A stretch of DNA of 64,000 nucleotides from Dryococelus australis (lineage: Eukaryota; Arthropoda; Insecta; Phasmatodea; Phasmatidae), in contig CM056993.1 of assembly GCA_029891345.1 (NCBI GenBank), positions 279,078,016 to 279,142,015 of the forward strand, written 5' to 3'. Positions within the stretch are counted from its first letter, which is position 1. Each line of letters starts with the position of its first letter. Below, piece by piece: positions 24,494 through 36,403 of this stretch. Both the position numbers and the translations under genes were made by a program. A model generated the notes under the pieces. That model was given only the letters and a program-made list of their open reading frames with translations. It made no database searches and was not told where the DNA came from.

Positions 24494-25260
24494 AAACTAG
24501 CTGACCCATGCGACTTCGTTAACATGATTTTTTTTTAAGTTATAAAAATAAAGTTCACCATAGTTTCATCAAGGTTTTATGTTTAAAATACTAATATTTC
24601 TTTTTTCAGGTTTAATGGGGTTATTAAATAACACCCTGCCATCGCTTCGCACATGTTTTATGTTAGCATGATATTTAGGACTTTGAATTGATCTAGCCAC
24701 TTTTTAATTGGGTTCTCTAGCCACTGAGCTGCTGTGGCCCCCTTTTTGGTTGCTCTAGCCACTGAGATACTGATGCCTTGCTATTAGGTTCTCTAGCCCA
24801 TGAGCTTCTGTGGCAACCTTATTGGGTTTTCTAGCCAATGAGTTTCTGTGGCCTCCTTATTGGGTGCTCTAGCCATTGAACTACTGCGGCCCCACTTGAT
24901 ATATACCTATCCACTGGGTCACTGCACACTTTGGCCTCCGAGCCACTACGACTTTTTGGAAGGAAAGGTTTACACCCCATAGACACAAAACAAAGGAGAA
25001 ATGACGATTTTTTTTAACAATGTTTTTTTTAAATGCAGCAATCCTAAGAAAAGCATAATCCAGTACTTATTTACATCCCTGATCATCATTTTTCCGGAAC
25101 CGTTTGAAATATCTCGATCAAACAAGGACTAAGTTGGTCCTGGGGCCATTATTTAAATACTGTGTAAATTTGATGTCAAGACGTTAAGTGGTTTTTGAGT
25201 TAAATCCGTTCGGATAGACAGACAGACACGAAAAAAATTAACATTAGATATGAAAAAATA
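24494..25260. repeat. Composite repeat with tRNA-half array and gacagacagaca end
   Basis: Begins with actagctgacccatgcgacttcgtt, close to a 5' end I remember from widespread insect repeats, and ends with gttaaatccgttcggatagacagacagac, resembling the 3' end of RTE/CR1-like or SINE elements. A tandem array occupies the middle. No protein is encoded. Classification is tentative. Confidence 0.45.
24690..24950 (-). repeat. Tandem array of tRNA 5'-half units carrying A boxes
   Basis: About six units of 37-42 bases share (plus strand) ggttctctagccactgagc. followed by tgctgtggcc. and a cttatt spacer. Read on the minus strand each unit is ggccacagcAGCTCAGTGGCTAGA, the 5' half of a tRNA including the polymerase III A box. 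Units differ by point changes and the last ones decay. No B box is attached to the individual units. Confidence 0.6.
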
Positions 25261-25743
25261 ATTTAAAGTGAAAAATTCGAATATAACAGACATACACTTC
25301 TAATTTATTTAGTGGTATAGATTACATTACAAAAATTTTTTTTTTTTTTTGCAATTTTGAAGAATTTCTATAAATTGGGACATTTTCGCACAGTTTTGAT
25401 TTATAGCAGTATAAATAATTTTTGTAAAATATGCCTCAATCATGCTGATTAAGCTTTAAAAATGAATAAATACATGATTTTTCAGTCACTCTCATTAATT
25501 TTTTTTCATATGCTTTTGTTTATTTTATTTATACACCCCAAAAACACCAAAATTGTGATTTTTACATGCTGTGACTCAAAAAATGCGCTGTCTAAATCTA
25601 TCTATGCGAGAAAATAGTAGTTACAAGTAAAGTGTGCACAGTTAACGGCCTTTCGTAGAAGGTGTATAGACCGCCAAGGTAGTGGCTAGGGCTCATGCTC
25701 GTGCAACACTGTGGAAAGGAAGGTGAATTTATTTGTATAATAC

Positions 25744-25835
25744 ATTCACGGTCACTTCACACTTTTATGAAGCCCTGCTAAAGTTCTACTTCCAGAATAT
25801 TCCTTCGCCTCGTGCAAACTAAGATTAACTAAGTC
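25744..25835 (+). repeat. MITE family 1 remnant
   Basis: attcacggtcacttcacacttttatgaagccctgctaaagttctacttc matches the left end of the family. The remainder has been lost. Confidence 0.45.
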
Positions 25836-25989
25836 TAGAAAACGCAACGAATTCGTGCGCACCTCGTTGTAATAATATTTTGACCAAGAACTATTTATTA
25901 CTAGGTGCTACCAACACACGTGTTTTCTCAATGTTTTTTCCCATATTTATTATAAATATAATGTTATAAATTATCAATAAAATACGAAA

Positions 25990-26200
25990 AATAAGATACT
26001 TTTATGTTAACAGGGGTATAAAACGCTTGTGATAAATCACATGTTTGGGAAACAACTAAACACATCAGACATGGGTTTTTTTTTCAAAGGTTTGATTTAA
26101 AAAATGTGAAGAAAACGCGAATAGATAATAATTTAAATATTAGATGGTACGGACTCAGTTGCAAGCTGAACTTCTTGCTGTGGACACTGCGTTCAACTCA
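25990..26200 (+). repeat. Dispersed repeat, empty-site counterpart of 52575-53010
   Basis: gttaacaggggtataaaacgcttgtgata, then gggaaacaactaaacac, then tttgatttaaaaaatgt and gcgaatagat recur in the same order at 52575-52945. There the copy is interrupted by a family 1 MITE. The following sequence to 27.9 kb shows no gene. Confidence 0.55.
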
Positions 26201-27914
26201 AACCCATCAACATTTCCAGCAAAGTAGATCTCATTAGTGTTTAGTGTTTAGCGTTCTTTTTAAGAACAATGTAATTAAACGTTGTGTTTTAATGTTATAT
26301 TTATAAGTTTCCGTTTTAACTTCTAAGTGAGAGTTTGTTGCAAGAGGTTTTTAGCTATTGCAAAGGAGAAGGCGAAGGAGGATAAACACAGTTACCATTT
26401 ATTGGTTAACTACTGAATGAGTTAGATCTTTTTAAATACTACGTATATGGTTAACATTTTATAAAAAAGTTTTGAACTAGTGAATGAAAGGTTGGAACAA
26501 TAGCTTCTTTAGTGAGGAGAAGGAGAAGCAAGCCATACAGTGTCAAGTCTTCAGTGAATAATTTTTTAAGGATCTATTTTATTCTTTTACTAGCTTCTGT
26601 TGGTGGAACAAGCCTAGCGATGGAAGGAGAAGGGGAGCGGAGCAGAGCAACAAGCAAGAAAAGAGAGTAAGGTTAGGTTGTGTGTAGCTTTGGGGGTGAG
26701 GTATGGGAGTGACTTGGCCTCGGAAGGGTTGAGGAGAGAATTCAGACGAGAATTATCCTTCAAGGTCGTGAGACAAGTCAATGGTTACTTGAGATGAAAC
26801 CTGTCTTCACGTGTACTTGCTCCGTCTACTTTCCAAACTTTTCTGTTGACGGAGAAAATTGCTCGCCTCGATGGACACACTGACCAGGTATATAAGTATT
26901 ACACTAACCGAGTATATTGGTGACTTTTTCCTGCAGAAAAACACATCGCACAATAGGCTTAGATAATTAATATATGCCCCAGCCAAAAGGAAGCAAAGTA
27001 AGCAGTGTTTGTTGTGCTTGTACTTTGCTTTAATATCTTTGAAGGCTTGGGAGCAGAGTTGAAGGCCAGGAGCTGCATATTCAAGCGTATTATGGGCAGC
27101 GGTATACTTAAAAGTTTTCTGCGGGTTTAATACCTAGACGGTTTCTCTTAATCGTTTGAAACTGCACGTGACAGGAAGATACGAAGAGAACAATTATTCC
27201 TCAGAAGCAGAAACAAACAGGTAGTGACGCAACGTTTGAACTTATCTTTACCAAGGCTGCACATGAACGCTATTTACACGTTTACTTCCAGGAAAGAGCT
27301 TAACCAGTGTGACGTGAGAATGTGCGTTGTACGCACTAACAATAATCTTAATTCCACTCCTAATTGAAAAATGTTATCTGCAAGTCTCCCAAAAAAACAA
27401 GCTTTAAACATACTTTATAATATACCTATTAACATATACATATGTGTGCAGTGTGTATTTGCTGCGTTGCGTGTGTATAAATTTGAAAGACGTGGGGAGA
27501 ATGTATCTATAATAAAACATAGTAATATTAATTTCGTATTTACGTAGGATAGATAGGAATTCAAACGTCTACGTTTATTAGATTTTCTTTACGGGGATAA
27601 ACTTTTAAAATATCTGTACGACTTGCAAACAAATGCGGTTGCTAAGTGAGGTTGCTCCTTGAAAGTGTTGTTGAAAAACACTTAAAAATGACCGTGTCCA
27701 CAAATAATGTATACATCGCCATGCCCCTGTAAAATGAAAACGTTATTATATACGACGTATCAGTTTTCTGAAATCGTACTGGCAATTGCCAAAGTTGTTG
27801 CACTAGTTTGGCCTTCCGACGAGTGGCGGAGTGGGAGCGCTAGTTGTCTTATAAACAGTAATGGCGTTGTCACAAGAAAAAAACCGTGTGTGACTTGTGG
27901 CTTGCTGAGTTAAA
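26201..27914. other. No gene seen
   Basis: Non-coding sequence with purine-rich stretches (ggagaaggcgaaggagg near 26370, and 26515-26670). No repeat pair or protein similarity recognised. Confidence 0.5.
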
Positions 27915-29063
27915 ATCTGTAACATAGGTGCAGCGAAAATTCCGAACAGTGTACCACCGACACCCTCCAGCACGAAGGAACATTCATCAGTGGATGAATA
28001 TGTCCTTAAATATTGGAAATAGTCAAAAAGGCAAAAGCAGCGGAAGACTGTCAATTGCAGCGGAAAGTGTTGGACAGGTGCAAGGCGTTTGCAAGGAGAC
28101 CCAGGAAGTCGATCCGTGTTGCTGATCATGAACTTCATATTCTACGAGCATTAGTGCACAATTCCTTCGCAAACGTCTCCCTCTCTGTGCGTATCAAGTT
28201 CTGTTACTGCAACACTTTAATCCAAATGACAAACGAAAAGCACTTGCTGTGGTCAAGCTTACCAACTATGAGGAAGATCCGGAATTTCTTTCACGGATAT
28301 GTTTCAGTGATGTATCAACGTTCATGTTCCAGGAAAAGTCAATAAATATAACCGTAGGATCTAGGGCACTGAAAAATCACCATCTGACCAGATAACATGA
28401 ACGGGGCAGTCCTAATATTAATGTCATGTGTGGCCTAATGACAGAGTTGTGGAACCCTTTTTCTTTGCTGAAGTGTGGAGAGATTTGAGCGGCTCTTAAC
28501 ATCGAGGTCTTTAGAGACGATGAGGATGAAGCGAGGTGCATATGGAGCTGCGCCGGAATGCAAAGTCGGGGGAAACAGGAGATCCTCAAAAAAAAACCCG
28601 CGGACCAGAGGCATCGTCCGGCACGATTCCCACGTGCGAAAATCCGAGGAAGAACCTCGTCGGAAATCGAACCTGGTTCGCCCCGGTGGGAGGCGAGCAG
28701 CCTGAGCACTACACGATCGCGGTCAGACTGAACGGACTGTTACAGGCACTACCTATCTGTAGCCATTTCACAAATCCAGGATATTCCCAATATCATCTTC
28801 CAGCAGGATGGCCCACTTCCCCATGGTCTCTGCATGTTCGGGATTATTTACACAAACATTTCCTCGCGCGTTGGATCGGAAGAAGTGATCCGTCAGAATC
28901 GCCGCCTCGTTCTCCCGATATCACAACTTGCGATTTTTTTTCTTTGGTCTTCATCGTCGACAAAACAAAGGCTGGGTCCATTAATGATCTCCAAGAACGC
29001 ATTTATGCAGCCTTCCGCTACGTAACACCTGGCGCCCTGCAGCGTACGTGGATGGAGCAATGA
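27915..29063 (+). pseudogene. Mariner-like transposase relic split by a SINE
   Basis: The N-terminal DNA-binding part reads VQRKFRTVYHRHPP and SGRLSIAAESV, typical of an insect mariner-like family. Frame-shifted core segments follow, including PEFLSRICFSDVSTF with the first catalytic aspartate and WNPFFFAE near 28450. A SINE interrupts here, and afterwards the remainder resumes: SLHVRDYLHKHF, ARWIGRSDPSESPPRSPDIT and INDLQERIYAAFRYVTPGAL, close to the usual end. Several frame changes make it inactive. Both halves match one transposase in order, so the gap is explained by the insertion. Confidence 0.8.
28473..28726 (-). repeat. tRNA-Gly-type SINE inserted in the mariner relic
   Basis: The minus strand shows GATCGTGTAGTGCTCAGGCTGCTCGCCTCCC and B box CAGGTTCGATTTCC. 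It shares the body with 16851-17072 and 53818-54076 (catcgaggtctt.agag, ggcatcgtccggcacgattccca). A short ctgaa flanks both sides, compatible with a decayed target duplication. Apparent ORFs of 76-175 codons across it are SINE sequence, not genes. Confidence 0.75.
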
Positions 29064-29389
29064 ATGGTGAACACGTATATACCTACTAACCATGATGTAC
29101 AAAAACTTCCAGGCGTGGCACGTGTTTCAGGAACACGAAATATTTGGTCTGTACTGAAGTTTAGTTTTGCTGGGCAACCTGAAAGTGTATACATTTTTTA
29201 GGACACCAGGTTCTTTTGTTTCCTTTATTAAGCCTAATGAAATGAATGAAATTAGTATAAGCATTGCAAAGAAATAAAATAGCCAAACGAATAACACATA
29301 ACATTAAAAGTCGGTGTCATGCTTTACGAAATGTTAGCTAGAGATTTGCAGTTACACACTAAGAAACTATTCGCAACTTTGCCATACCA

Positions 29390-30375
29390 CGGTACACGCA
29401 TAGTGAGAAAGCACGAATGGTTGATTAATTTCTCATACGTCCATGGTAGCATTCCTACATTTGCTATAAATAGACAAATTCGTACGGAATCTTCCAACTT
29501 TGTATTATAGCGACGCTCAAAATTCGTATATTTGCAGCCTGATATGTAGTACTATTTCCATACAGTGCTGTACATAAATTAAAATTTTCCGTTAGCTACA
29601 GTTCAGGAAATCTACAGGAATTTTTTAGTAGTATCTTAGGGGTTCGAAACTTTTCTCAGGCTGCCAATTACTTTTGCACAGAACTTTTACAGAGCAGGTG
29701 GTAGCAGCAGTGGATGAAGTCCGTTGTTCTCAACCCGAGTTTACTCTTCTCGTGAAGCCCTTAAATAAATAGCTTTCTTTAGAGCTCGTTGAAAGAAATG
29801 ACACCTACATCCATACCGTTTTGTAACGAAAATTTCGTTTAAACGTGACAACTATGTCGTCGATATCTTACTTATTATTTATAGTAAAGACATCAATCAG
29901 ATCATAGAAGACTTCTGCAATAACATAAGCGTCTTGTGTAATAACCAGCGTTCCAGTAAGAACCTAGTTACAAGGACTCACTAAATCACTGGACAGGGCA
30001 CTAATGTGGCTATCAAAAATACTATTATCTGAACACAGGACATGAAAGAAACTGATTGCAAAGTGAATGCTTGAAACTGAGAGGCACTTTCACTGAAAAA
30101 GTTCGTAAATCTACTACGTCATTGTATAGGCGTATTGTAAAAAACACGAATGGTGGTCTTTTGCCATATACAAGAACAGTAGCTTTCCAAATTAAAACAA
30201 GTGTCAAATGCGTAATGATGTTTCCAACTTCGTATTATAGCAGTTGAATATTTGTAGCCTGGCATGTAATTTTTTCACGCTACATATGTGTTTAAAACTT
30301 CCATTTCAATTTAGGAAGTTTAATGAGAAATTTTTACAGCATATGAGAATGTCAAAAAATATTGCAGAAGTTTTT
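29390..30375. repeat. Diverged local duplication, two copies about 730 bp apart
   Basis: Blocks at 29390-29640 and 30110-30375 share cacgaatggt, ttccaactt(t/c)gtattatag, atatttg.agcctg.catgta and an aggaa.t.ta...gaatttttta tail. Nothing coding is recognised in it or in the neighbouring 30.4-32.1 kb. Confidence 0.4.
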
Positions 30376-32109
30376 TATATTATATTTTTTACTTTATGTC
30401 CATTTCCCGCAAGATAGTAAAATTGGAGCAACCTTATTTTTGCAATGGGTACTTCAATTGTACATAGTGTGAGTTTATGAATAGATACCATATTAACTTT
30501 TCTACCTAAGAAGATATCGAGTAGAACAATAAAAAAGAAATATAAATATACTGAATAAGCTAAAAATAAGAAGTAGTAATATCACAGGATCTCTATAAGT
30601 GAAGAATTTGCCTTGTATGCCGGGCATGAGCGCTCATTGCTAGTACATAGTTAACTAAACATATTTTAAAACAACATTTGAGTAGATTCCGTGCTCTTAA
30701 CTGGCTACAGTTTTATGTAAACATTTACTTGCATATTTACAGTAATGTTGGCAGCAACTTATGATAAGTGGATAAGTGTTTTGACATGATATTATAGCGT
30801 AATTTTCAAACTGGTGGTCACTGAGATATATTCCTTTTCAGCTTTGTGTAGGCCTAGATAGAGTGATAAATGACGACGTAATAGAAAAGTATTACGTTTT
30901 GTAACAATATTACGGTATTACTTGGTGGATGCATAGAACATAGTCATTAATAAAAATGTAAGATTTTCATTTATGCCCATCGCGGTGCACAGAGGTCAAA
31001 ATTATAACTTAATAAAGTATTTCAAAAATTTGGAATTAATCGTAAACCAGTGCTAGTTATCTGCAGTCCCATAGTTCCCCAGACATGATTGTCTTCATCC
31101 TCAGAACCATCCCTCGAGGACATATCAAATGTGAACCATTTTCCTCCCGAAGATACTCCTTACAACTCAATTGGCAATTGGTATTGCGGGTACCCGGGTA
31201 ATGCCTCGACTAGAACATACTATTTAAAAAAATTGAGCTCTTCTCCTCAGTATCCTCATATCTGACTTGTCTGCCATGCTCCTGTCATCCGTTGTGGTAG
31301 ACGTATAGCGCCTTGTTTCCGGTAATTGCAAACATAGTAAATATTGTAAATAATAGGGTACCTTACTGAATACTTGAGGCGATCCGCATCTCTACGAGAC
31401 TAAAATTGGCTGCGGTTCACAATTTTACCCTCCATAATAGCTGAATGATTATTTACATTGAATCACATTAAAGAAAGTAACTACTAGTTTCATGATTATT
31501 CATTGCTAGGGGTATGGCTGTTCTTAGCAATATTTAGATTAGTGACCACCAGTACACTACAGACCCTATTTAACTTTAATAGTAATTTATCATCTCTCGA
31601 TATTTATGCCTGTCAGCGATCTGGGATGTGGGAGAAGAAACATTTAGTATACTGTTCGTTCATTCCTTGACATAAAATTTTTGTATTTCCGCTAGACACA
31701 GCAAGAGGTCTGATAAAGAGGTGGAGAACCTAGATGCCATGGAAATTATATTATTTTAAACCTCTGACTTTGTTGTATAGTTCTTTTTTCATGACAGATA
31801 TGAATATAAACACTTGCCGATAATATGCACATTTATAATAATGCTGCAATTATATGCAAGACATGACCCTATAAGTCACTAATATCTTAGATATCGACAC
31901 AAGTGCGATGAGGGTCCATATGAAGAAAAAAAAAGTGGGCAGAGTCTATCTGGCACAGTGGTACAACCAAAGGGTGTCTTCGATATAACAGATACTCTAT
32001 GGTGCCAAAAGCCACCTAGACACGCATTGCTGTTGACTTCGAACGCGACAACCGTGTAAATTAAGTATATATGTTAAACCTTCAATTTGCTGTTATTAAG
32101 GATTTAACC
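30376..32109. other. No gene seen
   Basis: AT-rich, with no recognisable ORF, repeat family or RNA. Confidence 0.5.
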
Positions 32110-32990
32110 TTTCAGCGTACGCTTTTTGCTAAGTTCTGATACACAGCTGGCAGAATTTACTTCCATGCTTCTTGTAGCATGGTGGATAGTTGAAGTTTAT
32201 TGGTCGAATGGATGGGGCACGCAAAATACATTCCAGCACATCCCAAAGATGTTATTTTGGTATCAAGTCTGAACTTTGGGCGGGCCGGTTAAGTAGTCTC
32301 ACCTGATTGTCTTCTAACCACGATATACGTGACCTTTCTTTATATAAACAGCAGGATCATCGTGCTGAGACAGGAAAGGGCCTATTCCAAATCGGTATTA
32401 CAGCGTGGGTAGCATTTAATTATACAAATACCTTGGCAATGCCAGAGTTCATCGATCCATTGATTAAAACCATCGGCCGAAGCACAAGCTATGAGAAATC
32501 GCCACAGACTATTACAATACCGCCAAATTACACTGTCAACAAAACATTCTTAGGTAAATACTGTTAGCCAGGCCTCCGTGAGGCCCACACCCGGCCATCT
32601 GAGTGCCAGATCGTGCAACATGACTCATCACTCTGAAGACCTTGTGTCACTGCTCCGTAGTCTAATGACGAGGTTGTTTGCACCAGTCCAATCGACATTG
32701 GGCGTTGGTGCGGATGATCAGTGGCTTCCTATAAGCGACAGGGCCATGAAAATAAAGTACTAACTTCTCCCAGAGGAGATTCCTATCACTGATGTCTGTA
32801 CCTGACCTGCGACGGAAGTCCTCTGTAGTCGCTGACGTAGCTCTCTGACGATTGGTTCCCATAACACACCTCAAAGTTCGCTTGTCCCGATTGGTTAGTT
32901 TCTAAAGTTTCCCGGGCGATACTTTGAGTCAATGCTTCAATGACAATTCCACTTGACGGTAAAATTGATAACCTCTTTCGAACACGTTGA
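32110..32990 (-). pseudogene. Tc1-like transposase relic
   Basis: On the minus strand, in Tc1 order: a basic DNA-binding remnant (NRQRATSATTEDF), YRKPLIIRTNAQCRLDWCKQ before WTTEQWHKV, then NRPAQSSDLIPK followed by HLWDVLECILRAP, the region of the third catalytic residue and the classic HLWD signature. Multiple stops and shifts separate them, and the central second-aspartate region is not readable. The family moves DNA at TA sites; this copy is dead. Confidence 0.7.
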
Positions 32991-32999
32991 CTCATTATA

Positions 33000-33489
33000 G
33001 CAGCAAACATGTGTGTGGTTTTCAAGCACTTGTGTTTTTCCTTACACGCCATTCTACTGGGCAAGTTCACCGAGCGCAAGGAGGCTTTCGATGAATTTTA
33101 CCCGCACTGTGTATTTCAAATAATGGCTATTTAGTTAACAAACTTTAACAGTCATTCATATATATTTGCATACTTGCAGATTCCGGTTTGCTCTGGAATT
33201 GCAACGATTACTCAAGAACTCTATGATAATAACATTGTAAAAGTGTTTCTAAATTTATTTTACTTCTATTTGCTTAGTAGCAATACATGTACCCATGGAT
33301 TTTATCTTACAACCACAGTTACAAACTCCAAAATTCGATAACAATTTCGTTCTCTTATTTGTACAATATTGTATGTATGCTGTTGGCAGGAATGTCCAAC
33401 ATCACGCTGCCTTTCTCAGGATCGCTGAGGACAGCTTTCACTTCAGATTCCTCTCTGAAAAAAATATAAAAACGATAATATGATATACA

Positions 33490-33576
<87 letters not shown>

Positions 33577-35534
33577 ACACTGTACTGTAACCATAAAAAT
33601 CATAATTCGACAGATTCACCAGCCTGGACTATAATATACTTTAACGTGAACTGTCAAGAAAGAAAATCTACTAAGGAAACAGCCTGCGAAAATTTACAGC
33701 TTCTTGCGTCTCGAAGACAGTAGAGTATATTATAGATAAATGTTGTTCTTAAAATCTGTTTTTTTTTTTTTTAATTCACACGACTCTAAAGTAATCGTGA
33801 TACAATTGTATTTTGTATAGGACAAGCTCTAATTGTGTATGTCGTCTACTGACAGATTATACAGATTTGTTTTTTAAAAAGTGAAGTGAGAAACTAAAAC
33901 TGTGTCCTGATTCGCTGGCTGTACTCGGTAGTACATCAGAGCTGTTCAAATTGCAAATGAAGTATGCCAAGTACATAAGTAAACAAACATGCGTACTTTT
34001 TGCGCACTTGCGGGATCGCCATTTTGAGAAGCAAGTTGTGGATGAGAGTTGAATTGCAACGGTCTTAATTTACTTAAAGACTGAAAAAAAAATGTAATTC
34101 GTTTTTTTAGATAGAATTATGGCACTAAACCAATATACTGAAACTAATAAATGTGCCCACACTTCTGATTACCTACAAAAGCTAATAAAACATAATCAAA
34201 AGTCATAAAACCAGCATGATGATAAAAAAATGTTCCCTCACCTCACTGTAGACTGCCGCTCTTGCACACCCTGGCACATTCTAAGCGAACTAAAACGTGA
34301 CTCCTCTGTGAGTCTTCGGCATTATTTCTCTCGCGATAATAGAAAGAAGTTGTGAAAAATTAGAGTATTTGTCACACATCCCAGTACCCGAATAAATTTA
34401 CAATGTTTTTATATAAATTTAGTGCCATTCTACATTTTTTTGCATGTTAAAAAAGTGTACTGTTAAATGGAAAAAATGAAAATTTTATAGTTTGGCCTTG
34501 CCTCACCTAAACCAATAGCTAAAATAACCACATTATGATTCCTTACATTAAATACCGAAAGTAATCTTGTTTATACATTTAATAATAATAATTTTATCTA
34601 AACAATACTTCTGACACTACTGGCTCCACGATAAATACATACATGAAAATTCTAGATGAACCTTTAAAGAAAAATAAATCACTGAATGTATTATCAGTTT
34701 AATTTTCATGTCTTTAATTTAAAATAGTTCTAGTAAATTTCACGTTAAATATATCACTTACTAATTTAAGTTAAATCTTATTTACTAATCGAAAGAAACA
34801 AGGTTGCCTGTCTGAATTCATTAATTGCGGATCCAATGATTGTATCCTCTTCACTTTGTGATATCGCCGTCTGCTAGTAGTTAAAAGTATTTGGGTGGTG
34901 GTAGGTGAAGTTTGCTGACTTTTTCTTTTGAAAATCTGCTGGACACAACTGATACCACGTAATCACCATCCGCAGCCAATAAGAACTGTATAATACACAC
35001 AAGGAAACGCCAGATTTAATCTTACCACAAAAAGTATATATCTTACCAAAGATATTTGTAGCTCTGCAACACTTGCAACACACAATCTACGTAGTCTACC
35101 AACAACATACAAGGGACACTAGGAAGACACAAATCAAAACTACTACTAGCTACTGATAAAAAGAATACTCACAGAGGCTTGAATGGAAATTAATGTGATT
35201 TGAGTGAAAAACAAATATTTTGATTGAAACCCTATGAATAAAATAAATATCTGTGCAAATTCTAGGTAACATGTAGCAACTCTTTTCAGTTTGCAAAATT
35301 TACGTTGCTGTAAGGAATGTCACGGCGCGTGTTGCTTGCTTATAGTTGAGGCCTGTAAGTACAGATGCACTGCCCCATGCTACCGGCACACATAACTTAA
35401 TCATAATTGCGCATAATTCCTTGGCGTTTCTGTGTTACTTTCCATTGCATATGCTATATCACTGAATTCCTTTGTGCACGTACTTTCGGATGCTGCTGAA
35501 ATAAATTAATTTTTCCAGGGGAAAAATCATATAT
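33000..35534. other. No gene seen; contains a microsatellite
   Basis: Anonymous AT-rich sequence between the Tc1-like relic and the Polinton, apart from the GT/AT microsatellite at 33493-33573. Short ORFs here are low-complexity. Confidence 0.5.
33493..33573. repeat. (GT)n(AT)n microsatellite
   Basis: About 28 bases of GT followed by about 50 bases of AT. Confidence 0.9.
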
Positions 35535-35540
35535 GGTTTA
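35535..35540 (+). other. Left target-site duplication of the Polinton
   Basis: ggttta directly before the AGTAGTA terminus. Its partner right of the element is ggctta (52352-52357), identical at five of six positions. Six base pairs is the length expected for Polintons. Confidence 0.75.
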
Positions 35541-35924
35541 AGTAGTACGTGGATACCTTGAGAACAACCCAATTTTTGCCCCAAATTCCTCGAATTCTAC
35601 CCCAAAATCAAGCAGTTTTACCCCAAAATCAAGTAATTTCAATTTGTTATAATATCAGTATTCCTTTTCGAAATAACTCCAAAAACACCCAAAAAAGGAT
35701 CAAAAATGCCTATAAAAAACCACCGAAAAACACCATATTTCAAACCGGTTTTTTATCCACACAAATAGTGAACACGAGATTTAGACCCAAAATCAAGCAT
35801 TTTTACCACTAAATCAAGCAAATTCTCACGTTTTATAGAAATGTCAATTTTGCAACCAAGTAATCTAAATCAAGCAAATTTATGCCAAAAACAAACAAAA
35901 ATACGTTAAAATCAAATGAAATAT
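35541..35924 (+). repeat. Polinton left terminal inverted repeat
   Basis: About 384 bp starting AGTAGTACGTGGATACCTTGAG and ending near atcaaatgaaatat. It is inverted relative to 51932-52351, with several small indels. It holds five imperfect copies of CCCCAAAATCAAGCA, near 35592, 35612, 35777, 35807 and 35867. Confidence 0.9.
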
Positions 35925-36403
35925 CATGTCATTATTCTTTACAGTTTATATTCGAAGCTCTACTAATTTTTTAAAAACTTCTTCTATTTGCTCTATATTT
36001 TCGCCAATATCTCGAAGTTCATATTTATCATCAATGTTATCTAAGATTGATCATTATAACTTTGTAAATTTGAATGAAATTTGGGCACTATATTTTTAAG
36101 ATCTCCAGATACATTATCTAATCTATAGGAAGGCAGTCTTGAACCACTTCCATTACCGTTTAAAATGTTAGTCAAACTGCATGGAAACCAAGGCATTTTA
36201 TTTATAAAGAAAATAAATTTATCAAGAGAAAGAAAATACTCATTTAGAATTATGAAAACAAATTTTTATTTGACCAAATAATTCATCTATATTTCTAAAA
36301 ATTTGTTAATGTTTTTAATGTAAACACTCGACTATAAGCCTAAAATAGTGTATTAAAATATCGAAACATTTTATTGATTCTTCCATTTATTAATTTTAAA
36401 AAT
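35925..36403. other. AT-rich spacer inside the Polinton
   Basis: Between left repeat and capsid gene. On the minus strand fragments such as LKNIVPKFHSN could be the tail of a further small protein near 35950-36200, but I cannot assign it. Confidence 0.35.

Noticed and set aside
24494-24950. CRISPR-like array
   Set aside because: Units are adjacent with short decaying spacers, lie in insect DNA and match tRNA halves.
28377-28709. 110-codon minus-strand ORF with MLRLLASHRGEPGSI
   Set aside because: Conceptual translation of the SINE inserted into the mariner relic.
33355-33723. ORFs with Ile-Tyr and Cys-Val runs
   Set aside because: Translations of the (GT)n(AT)n microsatellite.
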